The notes below the pieces were generated by a model. It ran no database searches and had not been told where the DNA came from. It saw only the letters and a program-made list of their open reading frames with translations. From Shewanella sp. ANA-3 (GTDB lineage: Bacteria; Pseudomonadota; Gammaproteobacteria; Enterobacterales; Shewanellaceae), in NCBI RefSeq assembly GCF_000203935.1, contig NC_008577.1, forward strand, positions 3,534,001-3,598,000: 64,000 bases of DNA, written 5' to 3'. Each line of letters opens with the position of its first letter. Positions within the stretch are counted from its first letter, which is position 1. This document shows positions 27,601 through 35,374 of this stretch, in pieces. The translations under genes and the position numbers were made by a program.

Positions 27601-28143
27601 CTTGATTAGCTCATTTAGCTGCTGGCTAGAATCCAGCTCCACGTTTGCGTTTTGAAGTTGAGCTTTAAGACCTTCAATTTCAGCTTGTAGCGTAAATAGT
27701 TCAGCACTTGGATCTTTAGGCGGAATAAATGGACCGGGCTTAAAGGCTGTGCCACTTTTGCTGAAGGTCTGATGAAACCAAATCGCAAGTTTTCTGGCGA
27801 CTACCAGCCCATTGATAGCCTCTTTATGCTTAGTGCGAAATTGATGATTGGCGATATTGCCTTCAACACGTAGCGTATGAAAAAGCTCACGAACCATAGG
27901 CTCGAGTTTGAGATCGCGGTTAATGCGATATAACAAATCGGTCTGCTTTGTTTGCTCATCAAATTCAATACCGGCGAGCACAGCAATATGTTGCGCCATA
28001 GCTTCGCCTAGCTGACGCAGTTTGAGTAGAGTGGTATTAGGATCACTAGAAAAGGCACGTTCTGCCGAATTGGCCAAATCCACAAACAGTTGGTCATGTT
28101 CGACAAGAAAACCAAAATTTGAGGGTTCACTAGAGGATGCCAT
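24640..28143 (-). CDS. hsdR: type I restriction enzyme motor/nuclease subunit HsdR
   Basis: A 1167-residue restriction subunit of the EcoEI-like branch. In order: an N-terminal DUF4145-like domain and coiled coil (about 150-240), the PD-(D/E)xK nuclease (ADYVLFAGLTPIVVVEAKRE), SF2 helicase motor with Walker A ATGTGKT (about 472-478), VDEAHR and motif VI EQMIGRATR, and the EcoEI_R_C C-terminal domain. It translocates and cuts DNA unmodified at HsdS sites. First gene of the island's minus-strand operon; the ATG has a distant GGAG. Confidence 0.95.
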   Translation of the reverse strand: MASSSEPSNFGFLVEHDQLFVDLANSAERAFSSDPNTTLLKLRQLGEAMAQHIAVLAGIEFDEQTKQTDLLYRINRDLKLEPMVRELFHTLRVEGNIANHQFRTKHKEAINGLVVARKLAIWFHQTFSKSGTAFKPGPFIPPKDPSAELFTLQAEIEGLKAQLQNANVELDSSQQLNELIKQEKDEYEALALAMDQESKALALQAAQHEQELERVKQDYEAKLKAIQQHAKQQDDKAQRSQLSKLSRKAFQASKAIVVDEQLTRILIDQQLNEAGWTADTQTIRYSSNSRPEKGKYKAIAEWPTSTGNADYVLFAGLTPIVVVEAKRENINVAGKISQAERYSRSIKIKGECDWAWEVAGRTVAWPDEQESHYKVPFVYSCNGRPYVPQLAEQSGTWFRDVRDPSNLKRALPSFHTPTGLLDLLNRSKEEAQVKLQQEPFGYLKLRDYQIKAIEAVESVLSQNVRSALLAMATGTGKTRTIIGLIYRFLKAERFKRVLFLVDRFALGDQAQNDFKEVSLEQNLSLSGIYNIAELGDMAAEAETRIQVSTVQAMVKRVFMSDNPPPLDQFDCIIVDEAHRGYTLDQEMTEGEIATRDAAQYLSSYRRVLDYFDAVKIALTATPAKHTSEIFGKPVYTYSYREAVAEDWLIDHEPPIRYETLLTQNGISFTKGETVSAINTQTGEIESAELEDELNFEVEAFNRCVINENFNKVICEQLVQELDPFGDEKTLIFCATDLHADMVKRLLDDAFKAIYNGEYNQAAVAKITGQSDKVNQLIKQYKNERYPNIAITVDLLTTGIDVPKICNLVFMRRVKSRILYEQMIGRATRRCDDIGKTVFRIYDPVDIYAALSDVNTMNPLVKDPNVTIEQLIDELSDPESLERALNAPGEQQGETQADVVLTQLGQKVMRILRKAAKKAEAKPELKQKLDELQDLWGVEPKNLHTHLRQLGPKDASVFINQHAGLLKQLAEVNSLLGSEYQPIISEHEDELRERTQSYGTHQRPEDYLQGFEHFIREQINQSAALAVVVNRPRDLTRGQLKEIKLLLDAAGYTEASLQTAVRNQTNQEIAASIIGHIRRAAMGEALIPFEQRVAKAMEYIYASHPWTPVQRKWLEKLAKQLKNEVVLDQQFINQRFRDDGGVKGVNNRLGNHLDEVLDELKQHLWEAS

Positions 28144-28405
28144 TAGTCCCGAATCTCCGTTTCAGCTAACCAGTCCATTTTTGTTATCTTAGGTATCGAA
28201 CGCTAGTGAATCCACTAAGCTACTGCTGGACTTGATTTTAATCGTTCAACAGTATCAGATTGGTACATTTTGGCAAAGACTTAGCTAATATTTTGAGAAC
28301 TACATTTTAGATATCCATCAGCTGAAATTTAGCCGATTTTAATTTTCACCATGTTATTTATCTAACATTAAGGTTTTGAACCACTGAATGCAGGGAAGGC
28401 ATAAG

Positions 28406-29338
28406 ATGTTTTTGAACAGTAACAAAGAGATTTTCCTCAGTATTGATAGAACCACCACATCTCAGAACCCTGGTACGCCGATTCTGATGGCTATCGCGTA
28501 TTGGGGGAAAGGTGCAGATGAGAAGCTTGAAAGTTCTCGCGAATACAGAATCATTTGCAATTTAACCGATGGAGGAACGAATCCAGCCACTATCGATATC
28601 ATCCGCAAGATGAAAAATGTTAAGCTCAAACATCTCGAACGACTCCACGCCAAAGTAGTCATTGGTTCAAAGTACACTATTGTTGGATCAGCGAATTTTT
28701 CAGAAAATGGTTTAGGTTATGGCTGCGCAACCAACGCTGGACAATATGAAGCGGCTTTACAAATCGCAACTGAGCCTGTTCATTCAGATTGGTTTGATGA
28801 GTTATGGAAGAAGGCATCAATAGTTTCAGATAGCGACATATCAAAAGCTTTTGAAGCTTGGCTGAATAACTCAAATGCAGGTAGAGGTACCGATGATACA
28901 TATGAGTCTCAACAGACTCAGCCTAAAGAAGAACTGTTGATAGAAGAACTTTTAGAAGATGAAATTAAACACCCAAATAAAATGAGAATGGCTACAAGCC
29001 GTCTTGTAAGGCGCTACTTAGAAGTAATAGAGCCTGAAAAATTAGCAGATACATCCATAAGTATAAATAGAGCTGTTTGGAATCCAGCACATGCAGCTAA
29101 TTTTATATGGGTTATGTCTGGCAACTCTGTAGAAGAAGATTTTAGTACACGGAAAAAATTTGACTCAACACTTCAGGTATTTAATAGAATGGAAACTGGA
29201 GGCATTAAAACGACTAAAAATGTTTTGGCTTTCCTTTTACACCTTGCTCAAGACAAATCATTCTCTAAATCGTTACGTTACTGGGCGCAGCAAAGTGTTA
29301 AGGAACTTGAAAGACTAATCAAAGAACAAAATCATTAG
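28406..29338 (+). CDS. phospholipase D-like domain protein at the island's right end
   Basis: About 310 residues from the ATG at 28406, six bases after GGAAGG; an ATG 18 bases earlier lacks this. There is one HKD-type motif (LHAKVVIGSKYTIVGSANFSENGL), as in single-motif PLD nucleases that work as dimers. The C-terminal 150 residues are acidic, A+T-rich and unfamiliar. It is divergent from hsdR. It may be a nuclease of another defence module or a partner of the RM system. Function not assigned. Confidence 0.75.
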   Translation: MFLNSNKEIFLSIDRTTTSQNPGTPILMAIAYWGKGADEKLESSREYRIICNLTDGGTNPATIDIIRKMKNVKLKHLERLHAKVVIGSKYTIVGSANFSENGLGYGCATNAGQYEAALQIATEPVHSDWFDELWKKASIVSDSDISKAFEAWLNNSNAGRGTDDTYESQQTQPKEELLIEELLEDEIKHPNKMRMATSRLVRRYLEVIEPEKLADTSISINRAVWNPAHAANFIWVMSGNSVEEDFSTRKKFDSTLQVFNRMETGGIKTTKNVLAFLLHLAQDKSFSKSLRYWAQQSVKELERLIKEQNH

Positions 29339-29356
29339 TGATTGACTAATTTTTTA

Positions 29357-29375
29357 GTAACACATTAAGTAACAC
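29357..29375. repeat. right integrase arm-type site pair (GTAACAC x2)
   Basis: GTAACAC at 29357 and 29369, with a 5-bp ATTAA spacer. Repeat sequence, orientation and 12-bp spacing are identical to the pair at 12263/12275 near the integrase. Confidence 0.6.
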
Positions 29376-29428
29376 CTAACTATTAACTAAAAAACTTAAT
29401 ATATATTAATCAAAATATTAAAAAACCA

Positions 29429-29451
29429 ATTCAGATGACGCCGCCCCAAAT
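29429..29451. other. candidate attR (degenerate copy of the ssrA 3' end)
   Basis: TTCAGATGACGCCGCC..CCAAAT resembles ssrA TTCAAGTCCCGCCGCCtccaCCAAAT with one internal 4-base gap and a few mismatches. It is followed, as ssrA is, by a terminator hairpin, which could be the original ssrA terminator displaced by insertion. The match is imperfect, so this is tentative. Confidence 0.45.
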
Positions 29452-29457
29452 AAAATA

Positions 29458-29492
29458 AGGACTTAGCAGAAATGCTAAGTCCTTTTTCTTTT
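29458..29492 (+). terminator. strong rho-independent terminator
   Basis: AGGACTTAGCA-GAAA-TGCTAAGTCCT, an 11-bp stem with a GNRA loop, followed by TTTTTCTTTT. It ends plus-strand transcription from the PLD gene, or was originally the terminator of ssrA. Confidence 0.88.
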
Positions 29493-29981
29493 CAGTGTCC
29501 ACCGATTGCCCACACAGATTTATCAATACCCACAATTGCTGTTGCCAATTGCTTAAAATCTACGAACAGCGCAACAACGAAATCATTTCAGAGCTTTGCT
29601 CCTTTAACTCCCCCTAGGAATGCCTACGAACTGCAATAAACCAAAACTGAAAAAAATTTAAGATACAAACCGTGCAGAAGGGGGAGCAAGAGTGCGGATT
29701 TCGTGGCTTAGTTTCTCTGTTGCGCTGGTTTCCGTGGCTGAATTGGATGGTTGATGTTTTCTGCGTGGTTTTTATGGATGCGGGTTCAGTTCCTCATTTA
29801 GGAATTAAACTCGAGTTGATTTAGATGTGGCCGGTCACATAGCCGCACATGGGGCTACTCAAGAGAGATATTTCGATGGGAAGGCAGTTTTGGCAGAAAG
29901 AGTATAGCTCAAATCCAAACTGACCGCGGCACACTAAAAAATGGGCTACGGCCAGTTCCAGTCTGAGCGAGTACACCTAGG

Positions 29982-31682
29982 TTATTGACCCACATCGACA
30001 CCATTTTGATAATGGTATTCGGATGAGGCTTCGCCGTTGAAGTAGTAAACCAACTTGCCGTGTAACTGGTTATCGACATACTCTTCGCTTCGCTGCAGGC
30101 TGCCGTCTTCATTGAAGCTGTAGCTTTTCCCTTGCAAGAGTCCCTTGTTATCGTATTGCATCGTACCCAATAAGTGGCCGTTAGCGGACATGGCTCGCCA
30201 CAGGCCCACTTCGTGCCCCGCTTGATATTGGCCGTGCCATAACTTCACCTCACTGTAACTACTCTCGTCTTGTACTAACCATTTACCTTCACGCTGGCCG
30301 TTAACATACTGGCCTTGGGCTTGCAGTTGTTTATCGAAGCCTCGCTGTAAAAAAGCGCCATGCAGCTTATCGTTTTTATAAAACGCTCGATACATTACCG
30401 TGCCGTCGGCGGCGATATCGCTCTGCTCGCCGTTGAGCTGCCCTTGTGAATTAAATTGTTCGATACGCGTCGAATCGGGATTTTGGGTCACCCACTTACC
30501 GACCTTTAGATCCGATTGATATTGCCCAGTGACAAAACTGCCATTTTCAGCGTTATCTTCACGATATGCGCCGTGCATTTTGCCTTTACGGTAATTTATC
30601 CGCCTGACAAAGCCATTCCAGCCTGCGCCGACATACACCCCGTCGTAGCTGCCCTTAACTCGCTCTTCTCGTTCAAGCAGCTCGCCTGTGGCATCAAAGC
30701 GCTGACGCAGACTCCAATCTCTTACGGTATCGCGCTGATATTGATAAGTTAACTTCCCACTCTCATCGAAGCGCTGCTCGTTGATAATATGGCCTTTAGC
30801 AAGATATTGAGTGTCTATTTGGGAGGTCACATGGCCCGCACTCGCATAGATCATATCCTGAATTTCACGGCCATGAGTATCGTATTTCTGCTGCTGCGTT
30901 AATCGCCCTTGCTGATCAAAACGTTGCTGGATACCCACCTGCTTATCATGCTGATAATGTTTAATTTCTCGAGGCACATCAGCGGCATGATAAACCAACA
31001 CTTCACCATGTAATTTCCCCTTAAGATAAAACTCCTTAGTGAATAACCAGCCTTCTTTTGTCCAATACAGGCGCTCGCCTTCTCTTTTTCCCGCCACCAT
31101 ATTCACAGTTTGCTCTGGCTGACCATTACTGTGGAAGCTTTCATATAAGCCTTCCATCCCCTTAGCGCCATAGGTTACCCGTGTTTGCAACTGGCCATTG
31201 TCAAAATAACTTTGCGCTAATCCGGACTCCACACCATTCGCATAATGTTGATGGTCGCGTAATTGACCATTGGTGTGATAACGTTTTTGCTCACCATAGA
31301 GCCTACCATTCAGATATTGGTACTCACCCGAGCGTGTTCCATCTTCCCAGTAATACAGATGCGTTCCCTGATAACGCCCTTGTGCATCGCTACGTCCCTT
31401 GCGAGAGAGTTGACCATTGGGGTGATAAAATTCGAAATCACCGACAATAGCACTCTCCGCTAAATTGGGGCCGTCGACAGTCCCCTTAAAAACGGGTTTA
31501 TCCGTCTCTACATAAAAAAGCGCTACTGGCCACACGCCCTCTTGCTCAGTCGCGAGCTGTTTCTGGTAGTAAATCGCCTCACTAGGCACCTCGCTAGGCT
31601 GCCATTGCTCGTCGAGTAAGATGCGATCAGCCAGCACATTAAACGACAGGAATAGTGCAGATAATAGTAATAAGGCTCTCAT
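29982..31682 (-). CDS. YwqK/MORN-type repeat protein, exported
   Basis: A 566-residue secreted or periplasmic protein: signal peptide 1-18 (FNVLA|D), then nearly continuous repeats of the toxin-antitoxin YwqK/MORN kind (patterns such as FYHPNGQLSRKG, YHTNGQLRDHQHYANG, YFNGEASSEYHYQNG). Such repeats make long beta-sheets used in surface or membrane-proximal binding. It is the last gene of a minus-strand set with a 90-residue protein (9 bp away) and a 654-residue exported protein. The function is unknown; cell-envelope location is inferred. Confidence 0.82.
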   Translation of the reverse strand: MRALLLLSALFLSFNVLADRILLDEQWQPSEVPSEAIYYQKQLATEQEGVWPVALFYVETDKPVFKGTVDGPNLAESAIVGDFEFYHPNGQLSRKGRSDAQGRYQGTHLYYWEDGTRSGEYQYLNGRLYGEQKRYHTNGQLRDHQHYANGVESGLAQSYFDNGQLQTRVTYGAKGMEGLYESFHSNGQPEQTVNMVAGKREGERLYWTKEGWLFTKEFYLKGKLHGEVLVYHAADVPREIKHYQHDKQVGIQQRFDQQGRLTQQQKYDTHGREIQDMIYASAGHVTSQIDTQYLAKGHIINEQRFDESGKLTYQYQRDTVRDWSLRQRFDATGELLEREERVKGSYDGVYVGAGWNGFVRRINYRKGKMHGAYREDNAENGSFVTGQYQSDLKVGKWVTQNPDSTRIEQFNSQGQLNGEQSDIAADGTVMYRAFYKNDKLHGAFLQRGFDKQLQAQGQYVNGQREGKWLVQDESSYSEVKLWHGQYQAGHEVGLWRAMSANGHLLGTMQYDNKGLLQGKSYSFNEDGSLQRSEEYVDNQLHGKLVYYFNGEASSEYHYQNGVDVGQ

Positions 31683-31691
31683 ATCAGTTCC

Positions 31692-31964
31692 TTAAGGCAA
31701 GGCTGGGAATGTAGTAACCCACCGTTTATTAATGGGCTCGCCACTAACCTTCAGGTATTCAATCGCCTGCACTCGCCCTTGCAGCTCAAACCAACGGTCT
31801 TGATGAAGCACTTGCTGTAACGGCCGTTGATAAAAATCGTCGCGATCCTCAGGCATAAAAGGCGCGAGTGGAATGTTCTGCGTATTTAAAAAACGATAAC
31901 GGCGCATCACCTCGCCCACGGTTTGCGTGGTATCGAGTTCTGGCAATTGAGTAGTATCAATCAA
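31692..31964 (-). CDS. small conserved-context hypothetical protein
   Basis: A 90-residue protein without signal peptide or known motif (MIDTTQLPELDTTQTVGEVMRR..., ending NKRWVTTFPALP). Its ATG overlaps the stop of the upstream 654-residue protein by four bases, arguing for a real, coupled gene. The segment VGEVMRRYRFLNTQNIPL could be a short helix-loop region. Function unknown. Confidence 0.7.
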   Translation of the reverse strand: MIDTTQLPELDTTQTVGEVMRRYRFLNTQNIPLAPFMPEDRDDFYQRPLQQVLHQDRWFELQGRVQAIEYLKVSGEPINKRWVTTFPALP

Positions 31965-33925
31965 CCCTGCTTAGGTTGATACGCAATCGCTTGCCATTCG
32001 GGCGTACCCGTACAGCTCAAGGCACTGCTGACTTTAATATCGTAAAAATTACGACGGATCCCATCGGCACTGGTGAGTTGATATAGAACAGTCTTCTCAA
32101 GATGTTCCGCCATACTGTTTTCGGATTTGATCTGCGTCCATTGCAAACTGTGGCCGTCAACTTGGGGCGCATCCACAACAGTTAACGAACATACTGCAGC
32201 TTGCTCGGCGCTTAACTGTAGGCTCACACCATACTTAGCTACCATTTGGGGTTCGAGTAAGGCGGGATCCGCAGCTAATGCCTCTTGCGGCGCTTCATTG
32301 TAGCGCGCATACATATCATCACGGTAAAGCGTGCGCTGATCCACGGGGGGATAAGCGACGTTCTTCATGTAATCCATCATCGGAATAAAACGAACATTTT
32401 TAGTCAGCTCGCTACTCTCATCCGGTGTATTCACATAGATGGTTAGCGCCTGTGGCTCGGCAGGAAAAGTAAAGAAGGTAGTGGGTTCAAATTGCATCGA
32501 TGCAGCTAACCCCAACATATTCCGTTCGGCTGCGGTTAACCAAGCAGGCCCTTCTACCGACGGCGATTGGTACTTCATCATGGCACCTTCGGCACCGTCA
32601 AATCGCCCCGCTAACCAAGATTTATGGGTTGGGTCGCGCGATGTCAGCACATAAGAAAAAGGCTTATCGGGGATGGGGGCAAATTCCAGCTGTAAATCCT
32701 TATACTGCAAAGACACCGTTTTGTTTGGATCGGGTGTTAATGCCAGTTTAACCAGCTTAGCGCCCTGATAGTGGGCCTTGGCACGAAACTCAACAACTTG
32801 GGATAGCAGCTCTGAGGGCTCATTCCAGCCAACGAGTAAATGTTGCTCTACGGATTTATAAAAACCATCCTTTTCAGCGAAATTAAAGCGATAAATCTTA
32901 TCGAGTTGTAGCGGTAAAACGCTGCCATCGGCACTGTGCGCCGTAATATCGGTTAGACGAAACTCTCCTGATGCTTTTAAACCTGAAAAATCATGCTGAT
33001 AGGTAAGACTGAGTTGATCATCAATAAGGTCAAAGTAACCCGCATCGTAGGCAAAAACCGCCTCTTGGGTTAAGGGTTTATTGGCCTCTTCTAATGATAA
33101 TTCGGGCTGTTTTTCATATTCACCCGGTGGGAAATCGTAATCAAAAGCCACTCGCTGCGACAGATCGCCCAGCTCACGCTCCTTAGGCACCATAATCACA
33201 TTACTGCGCATCGTTCCCTTAAAGCCGTAACGCTCAAAGGGCACCTCTGCCACTAGCCCCATCTGCGTTAGCCACCCGCGGTCGCGCTCGAGCATCAGTT
33301 GGCCATATATTTTGGCTTGATCACCTTCGCTTTCCACCTGAGCCAGAACATGGGTGTCAGTGACCTTTAACACGGTAAGTTTTGAATTAGCATGGCCTTG
33401 ATAGGCCGGAAGCATAACCACAGCCCCCACTTCAGCGGGGATCGAATTAATAAAAACCGATGAGCTAAAGAGCTTTTTAAGTTCCTGCTCGAGCTCAAGG
33501 CCGCGCTCTGCGAGCATGGCTTTCCAGGCGGGTTTATTTAATGCGCTAAATTCTTTTACGCTGCCATCGTCTAAATTTAATGAAAACTCAAAGCCCTGAG
33601 AGAAAATGGCATGCATTTCGGGGTTTCGCTCAGCCCGTTCGCCACTACTCACACCACTCCCTTGGCCATCTTGCATTTTCATATAATCGACATGCACTTC
33701 GAAGCGGCTATTTTTACCCGTCTCGAGCACCTTATAACGCAGTAATTGATGGGATGTGGTGTTCACTGTTTCGGTACGCCCACCCGCTTCGACCGAGATG
33801 CGGGCAGTGCTATACACTTGATACGCGCGCTCATCGCCTTTTTGTGGCTTAAACTCCACATCGGCATCGCCAAATGAGCAGGGAAATAATAGAAAACATG
33901 TAACTACGCTAACCAAATACTTCAT
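31961..33925 (-). CDS. exported hypothetical protein
   Basis: A 654-residue protein with a signal peptide (MKYLVSVVTCFLLFPCSFGDA). The ATG at 33925 has AGGGAA upstream; an open frame continues 12 codons further but would spoil the signal peptide. The sequence is rich in beta-strand, with an N-terminal lipocalin-like or DUF-type barrel feel (LLRYKVLETGKNSRFEVHVDYMKM, YGFKGTMRSNVIMVPKERELGD). No catalytic motif is recognised. First gene of the operon with the 90-residue and MORN-repeat proteins; probably an envelope function. Confidence 0.75.
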   Translation of the reverse strand: MKYLVSVVTCFLLFPCSFGDADVEFKPQKGDERAYQVYSTARISVEAGGRTETVNTTSHQLLRYKVLETGKNSRFEVHVDYMKMQDGQGSGVSSGERAERNPEMHAIFSQGFEFSLNLDDGSVKEFSALNKPAWKAMLAERGLELEQELKKLFSSSVFINSIPAEVGAVVMLPAYQGHANSKLTVLKVTDTHVLAQVESEGDQAKIYGQLMLERDRGWLTQMGLVAEVPFERYGFKGTMRSNVIMVPKERELGDLSQRVAFDYDFPPGEYEKQPELSLEEANKPLTQEAVFAYDAGYFDLIDDQLSLTYQHDFSGLKASGEFRLTDITAHSADGSVLPLQLDKIYRFNFAEKDGFYKSVEQHLLVGWNEPSELLSQVVEFRAKAHYQGAKLVKLALTPDPNKTVSLQYKDLQLEFAPIPDKPFSYVLTSRDPTHKSWLAGRFDGAEGAMMKYQSPSVEGPAWLTAAERNMLGLAASMQFEPTTFFTFPAEPQALTIYVNTPDESSELTKNVRFIPMMDYMKNVAYPPVDQRTLYRDDMYARYNEAPQEALAADPALLEPQMVAKYGVSLQLSAEQAAVCSLTVVDAPQVDGHSLQWTQIKSENSMAEHLEKTVLYQLTSADGIRRNFYDIKVSSALSCTGTPEWQAIAYQPKQG

Positions 33926-34694
33926 GGTTATTCCCTGTAACTGAATATTAAAACGCCGCATTATGCCCGTTAATCGAACATAAATACATTTTTGAGGCGA
34001 TTTTTATCGGGTTCTCTATTTGAGCGAAGCATATTATTGATGGAAAGTGAGCGCGATTTCGAATTCGATTTGGACTGTACTTTGGTAAGATTTCAACGAT
34101 AAAAATAGCTCTTCGAAGTATCCACAAATAGGATTACAACGGCTTAAAATGGATAATATTCGATGACGACTGTAGCGACTAACTCACCTCAAAAAAGTAA
34201 CGCCGATGTTAACAAAATAATAATCACATATATTCATTAATAGTACTAATAATACCCATTACAAGCTCAAATCGCAGCCCCAATAAAATACAATTAAACA
34301 TTTAAAATCATAACAATACCATTAGCCATAAGTGTTCATATTGGAAGCGTGCCATTAGATTCTTTCCTTATTCAAACGCGTTAATTCAAGGGTATCGATA
34401 AGATTCAGGCCCTCATAATTAGTTACTGGTTTTATTTGTGCCAATAATAGAGCAAGGTCTACATCGCATATTACTGCTGGCAGTGAAATTGCCGGTATGG
34501 CGACCTAGAGACTTCATTCAGTCAAAAGTAGTAATTTTATCAGCATTAACCATGGCAGTGTGAGTGAATGAAAAACTCAATATTGATATTGTTCTGCTTG
34601 ATAGAATCCAGCACCTCATTTCCGCTAATAAAAAAGCACAATCCAATTAGGTTGTGCTTTTTAGATTAAATACTGAAGCGATAATGAGCCAATA
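33926..34694. other. 770-bp gene-free AT-rich region
   Basis: Upstream of the exported-protein operon and downstream of the MerP-like gene. It contains the terminator at 34630-34665. I see no ORF with codon bias, no repeat array and no clear RNA gene; a small RNA cannot be excluded. Confidence 0.55.
34630..34665 (-). terminator. terminator of the transglutaminase-MerT-MerP operon
   Basis: AAAAAGCACAA / TTGTGCTTTTT stem read on the minus strand, with a TTTTTTATT tract after it. It lies 30 bp past the MerP-like stop codon. Confidence 0.85.
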
Positions 34695-34994
34695 TCAGCT
34701 CTGCTTTTCGATCTTATTGATGCTGCCTTTGTAGCCTGTGGCATCGACGGCGGTAATCAACTTATCGAGGTTAAAATCATCGGCGACTGTGACCACGGCC
34801 TGCTCGGTTTTCAAGTTTGCCTTGGCTTTGATCACCCCATCGGTTTTGCGCAGCGCCTGATTGACGACGGTGACGCACAACGGGCAGGTCATGCCTTTCA
34901 CATCGAGTGTTACCTGCACGTTATCCGCCCAAATGAATGGCGCAAACCCCAGCGATACTATGAGTATGAGAGTAGTGCGTAATAGTGGCTTCAT
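34695..34994 (-). CDS. MerP-like periplasmic heavy-metal-binding protein
   Basis: 99 residues: signal peptide (1-23, IWA|D) and one HMA domain with GMTCPLCVTVV, the metal-binding CxxC of MerP/CopZ-type proteins. The rest (VIKAKANLKTEQAVVTVADDFNLDKLITAVDATGYKG) follows the ferredoxin-like HMA pattern. It probably captures a soft metal ion in the periplasm and passes it to the MerT-like membrane protein. The start overlaps the merT-like stop by four bases. No merA or merR is nearby, so mercury detoxification is not shown. Confidence 0.88.
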   Translation of the reverse strand: MKPLLRTTLILIVSLGFAPFIWADNVQVTLDVKGMTCPLCVTVVNQALRKTDGVIKAKANLKTEQAVVTVADDFNLDKLITAVDATGYKGSINKIEKQS

Positions 34995-35374
34995 TCGAAC
35001 ACCTCAAGTAGCCAAGGTAAAACAAAGGGATACAGTTGGAATGCCAGCACAATAGGCACAGTCAGCCAATAGGCTAATAACATTTGTCCTCGGCTAAACT
35101 TGCCTGTGCAAAGCGGCTTTTTCGCAAAGTACAAGCGCCAAAAACCCAGCAAAATCAACCCGGTTGATAGAAGCAACATGGGCACTTGTAACCAAGCTAA
35201 GCTCGATAACCCCGACAGCCCCGCCGCAGATACGCCAAACACCAAATAAATTAAGGGCGCAATGCAGCAAAGGCTAGAGGCAACCGCCGCAACAACGGCG
35301 GCGGCCATGGTGGCAAGCAGGGGTTTAGCGCTGCTCGCTTGACTTGTACTCATAGGCGAAAACTTTTGGCTCAT
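34991..35374 (-). CDS. MerT-like membrane transport protein
   Basis: 127 residues with three hydrophobic helices; the first carries the vicinal cysteines SSLCCIAP typical of MerT mercuric transporters, and a third cysteine (PLCTGKF) lies in the loop. The start is uncertain: ATG 35374 or 35353, either of which lies inside the 3' end of the transglutaminase gene (50- or 29-bp overlap), so it is strongly coupled. Works with the MerP-like protein; cargo (Hg, Cu or another soft metal) unknown. Confidence 0.85.
   Translation of the reverse strand: MSQKFSPMSTSQASSAKPLLATMAAAVVAAVASSLCCIAPLIYLVFGVSAAGLSGLSSLAWLQVPMLLLSTGLILLGFWRLYFAKKPLCTGKFSRGQMLLAYWLTVPIVLAFQLYPFVLPWLLEVFE

Larger units (their letters stand above)
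12139..29440. mobile_element. integrative genomic island in the 3' end of ssrA
   Basis: About 17.3 kb from the ssrA 3' end to a degenerate att-like sequence near 29430-29451. Evidence: a P4-type integrase directly after ssrA and reading away from it; AlpA and Rep-like regulators; a defence cargo (type I RM, Fic, Septu-like pair, HNH, PLD protein); lower G+C in several genes; and identical paired GTAACAC repeats just inside both ends (12263/12275 and 29357/29369). No conjugation or phage structural genes are present, so it is a genomic island or satellite, not a complete ICE or prophage. Confidence 0.82.
29339..29981. other. 640-bp gene-free region holding the island's right end
   Basis: Contains the right arm-type repeats (29357-29375), an att-like sequence (29429-29451), a strong terminator hairpin (29458-29492) and, further on, a weak resemblance to the ssrA 3' end around 29746-29793. 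I see no coding sequence. Confidence 0.65.

Noticed and set aside
34695-35374. Mercury-resistance (mer) operon
   Set aside because: Only MerT-like and MerP-like genes are present; reductase, lyase and MerR regulator are missing, and the partner gene is a transglutaminase.
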